Below are positions 63,677 to 64,000 of a DNA stretch of 64,000 bases, piece after piece (position 1 is the first letter of the stretch; the number at the start of each line of letters is the position of its first letter). The stretch is taken from the NCBI RefSeq assembly GCF_050176255.1, contig NZ_JBFXIE010000011.1. One strand, written 5' to 3'. Source of the stretch: JBFXIE01 sp050176255. GTDB taxonomy: Bacteria; Pseudomonadota; Gammaproteobacteria; Burkholderiales; Burkholderiaceae_C. The notes beneath the pieces are model-generated. The model ran no database searches and had not been told where the DNA came from. It saw nothing but the letters and a program-made list of their open reading frames with translations. The position numbers and the translations under genes are program-made.

Positions 63677-63700
63677 AAAAAAGGCATCGCTTGCGATGCC
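63677..63700 (-). terminator. Rho-independent terminator of etfA
   Basis: On the minus strand GGCATCGC and GCGATGCC form an 8-bp stem followed by TTTTTTC. It lies about 30 bases past the etfA stop codon. Confidence 0.85.
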
Positions 63701-63728
63701 TCTTGCCGATGCAACGGCCTGCTGCGCC

Positions 63729-64000
63729 TTACAGCGCCTTGACCAGCTCCGGCACCGCCGTGAACAGGTCCGCCTCCAGCCCGTAGTCGGCCACGCCGAA
63801 GATCGGCGCCTCGGGATCCTTGTTGATCGCCACGATCACCTTGCTGTCCTTCATGCCCGCCAGGTGCTGGATCGCCCCCGAGATGCCGCAGGCGATGTAC
63901 AGCTGCGGCGCCACGATCTTGCCCGTCTGGCCCACCTGCCAGTCGTTGGGCGCGTAGCCCGCATCCACCGCGGCGCGGCTGGCGCCCAGCGCCGCGCCCA
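63729..64000 (-). CDS. etfA: Electron transfer flavoprotein alpha subunit (C-terminal part)
   Basis: The C-terminal 90 residues of ETF alpha, which binds FAD and carries electrons from acyl-CoA dehydrogenases to the quinone pool. Visible FAD-domain motifs are GASRAAVDAGYAPNDWQVGQTGK, the VAPQLYIACGISGAIQHLAGM segment, and INKDPEAPIFGVADYGLEADL, which are very strongly conserved. The gene runs beyond 64000. The adjacent acyl-CoA dehydrogenase is its likely electron donor. Confidence 0.96.
   Translation of the reverse strand, partial: GAALGASRAAVDAGYAPNDWQVGQTGKIVAPQLYIACGISGAIQHLAGMKDSKVIVAINKDPEAPIFGVADYGLEADLFTAVPELVKAL

Overview
The window is ordinary chromosomal DNA of a GC-rich betaproteobacterium. 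Gene order and protein sequences fit Burkholderiales, family Comamonadaceae (Acidovorax / Alicycliphilus / Diaphorobacter type). The placement rests on recognised proteins and layout (exbBD-lpxK-kdsB-adk, an acnB/mdh-sdh-gltA block, RegBA next to a bo3 oxidase) and on a short palindromic repeat scattered through the window; no alignment was run. There is no insertion sequence, prophage, CRISPR array or rRNA operon.

Layout. 1-1066: 5' part of a peptide deformylase gene, a DUF454 membrane protein and two identical tRNA-Asn genes. 1117-8120: two unrelated NADP isocitrate dehydrogenases (icd and the monomeric type), a secreted DUF192 protein with a (GGCCTG)9 tract in its signal peptide, sodB and xseA. 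8466-12345: exbB-exbD-lpxK-Trm112-like-kdsB-adk, an envelope/LPS run. 12427-16531: an RbgA-like GTPase, two small ORFs, gshA and an SDR dehydrogenase. 16532-17005: a gene-free stretch with a tandem 124-bp duplication carrying DnaA-box-like sites. 17006-23459: ferredoxin, ribB with a degenerate second domain, ribH, nusB, an aminotransferase and ybgC-tolQRA. 23566-33542: an MFS transporter, the bo3 quinol oxidase operon cyoABCD with a SURF1 gene and a RegB/RegA redox two-component pair, then a U32 protease-like tRNA hydroxylation gene. 33685-35622: a lone ParB-like protein and a Sel1/lytic transglycosylase. 35785-47680: the TCA block, with acnB, a secreted unknown, a CitE-like lyase and mdh on the minus strand, and a GntR regulator, sdhCDABE and gltA on the plus strand. 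47961-50335: formaldehyde detoxification (frmR-frmA-frmB). 50338-54101: a radical SAM protein, rnk, an acyltransferase and the wreck of a GbsR/MarR-type regulator. 54153-60546: cydDC-cydABX, the bd oxidase with its assembly transporter. 60777-64000: nitronate monooxygenase, an acyl-CoA dehydrogenase and the 3' part of etfA.

Functionally the window is dominated by central carbon oxidation and quinone-linked respiration. Isocitrate, succinate, malate and citrate enzymes feed electrons through SDH (and acyl-CoA dehydrogenase/ETF) into the quinone pool, which is drained by a bo3 oxidase and a bd oxidase. RegBA probably senses quinone redox state.

No obviously new multi-gene system was found. The least explained signals are non-coding: a family of about ten 50-65 bp (one 94 bp) imperfect palindromes, three of them inside reading frames; the 124-bp tandem duplication; a perfect TCTTATATAAGA palindrome inside the gntR promoter; and the hexanucleotide array in the DUF192 signal peptide.
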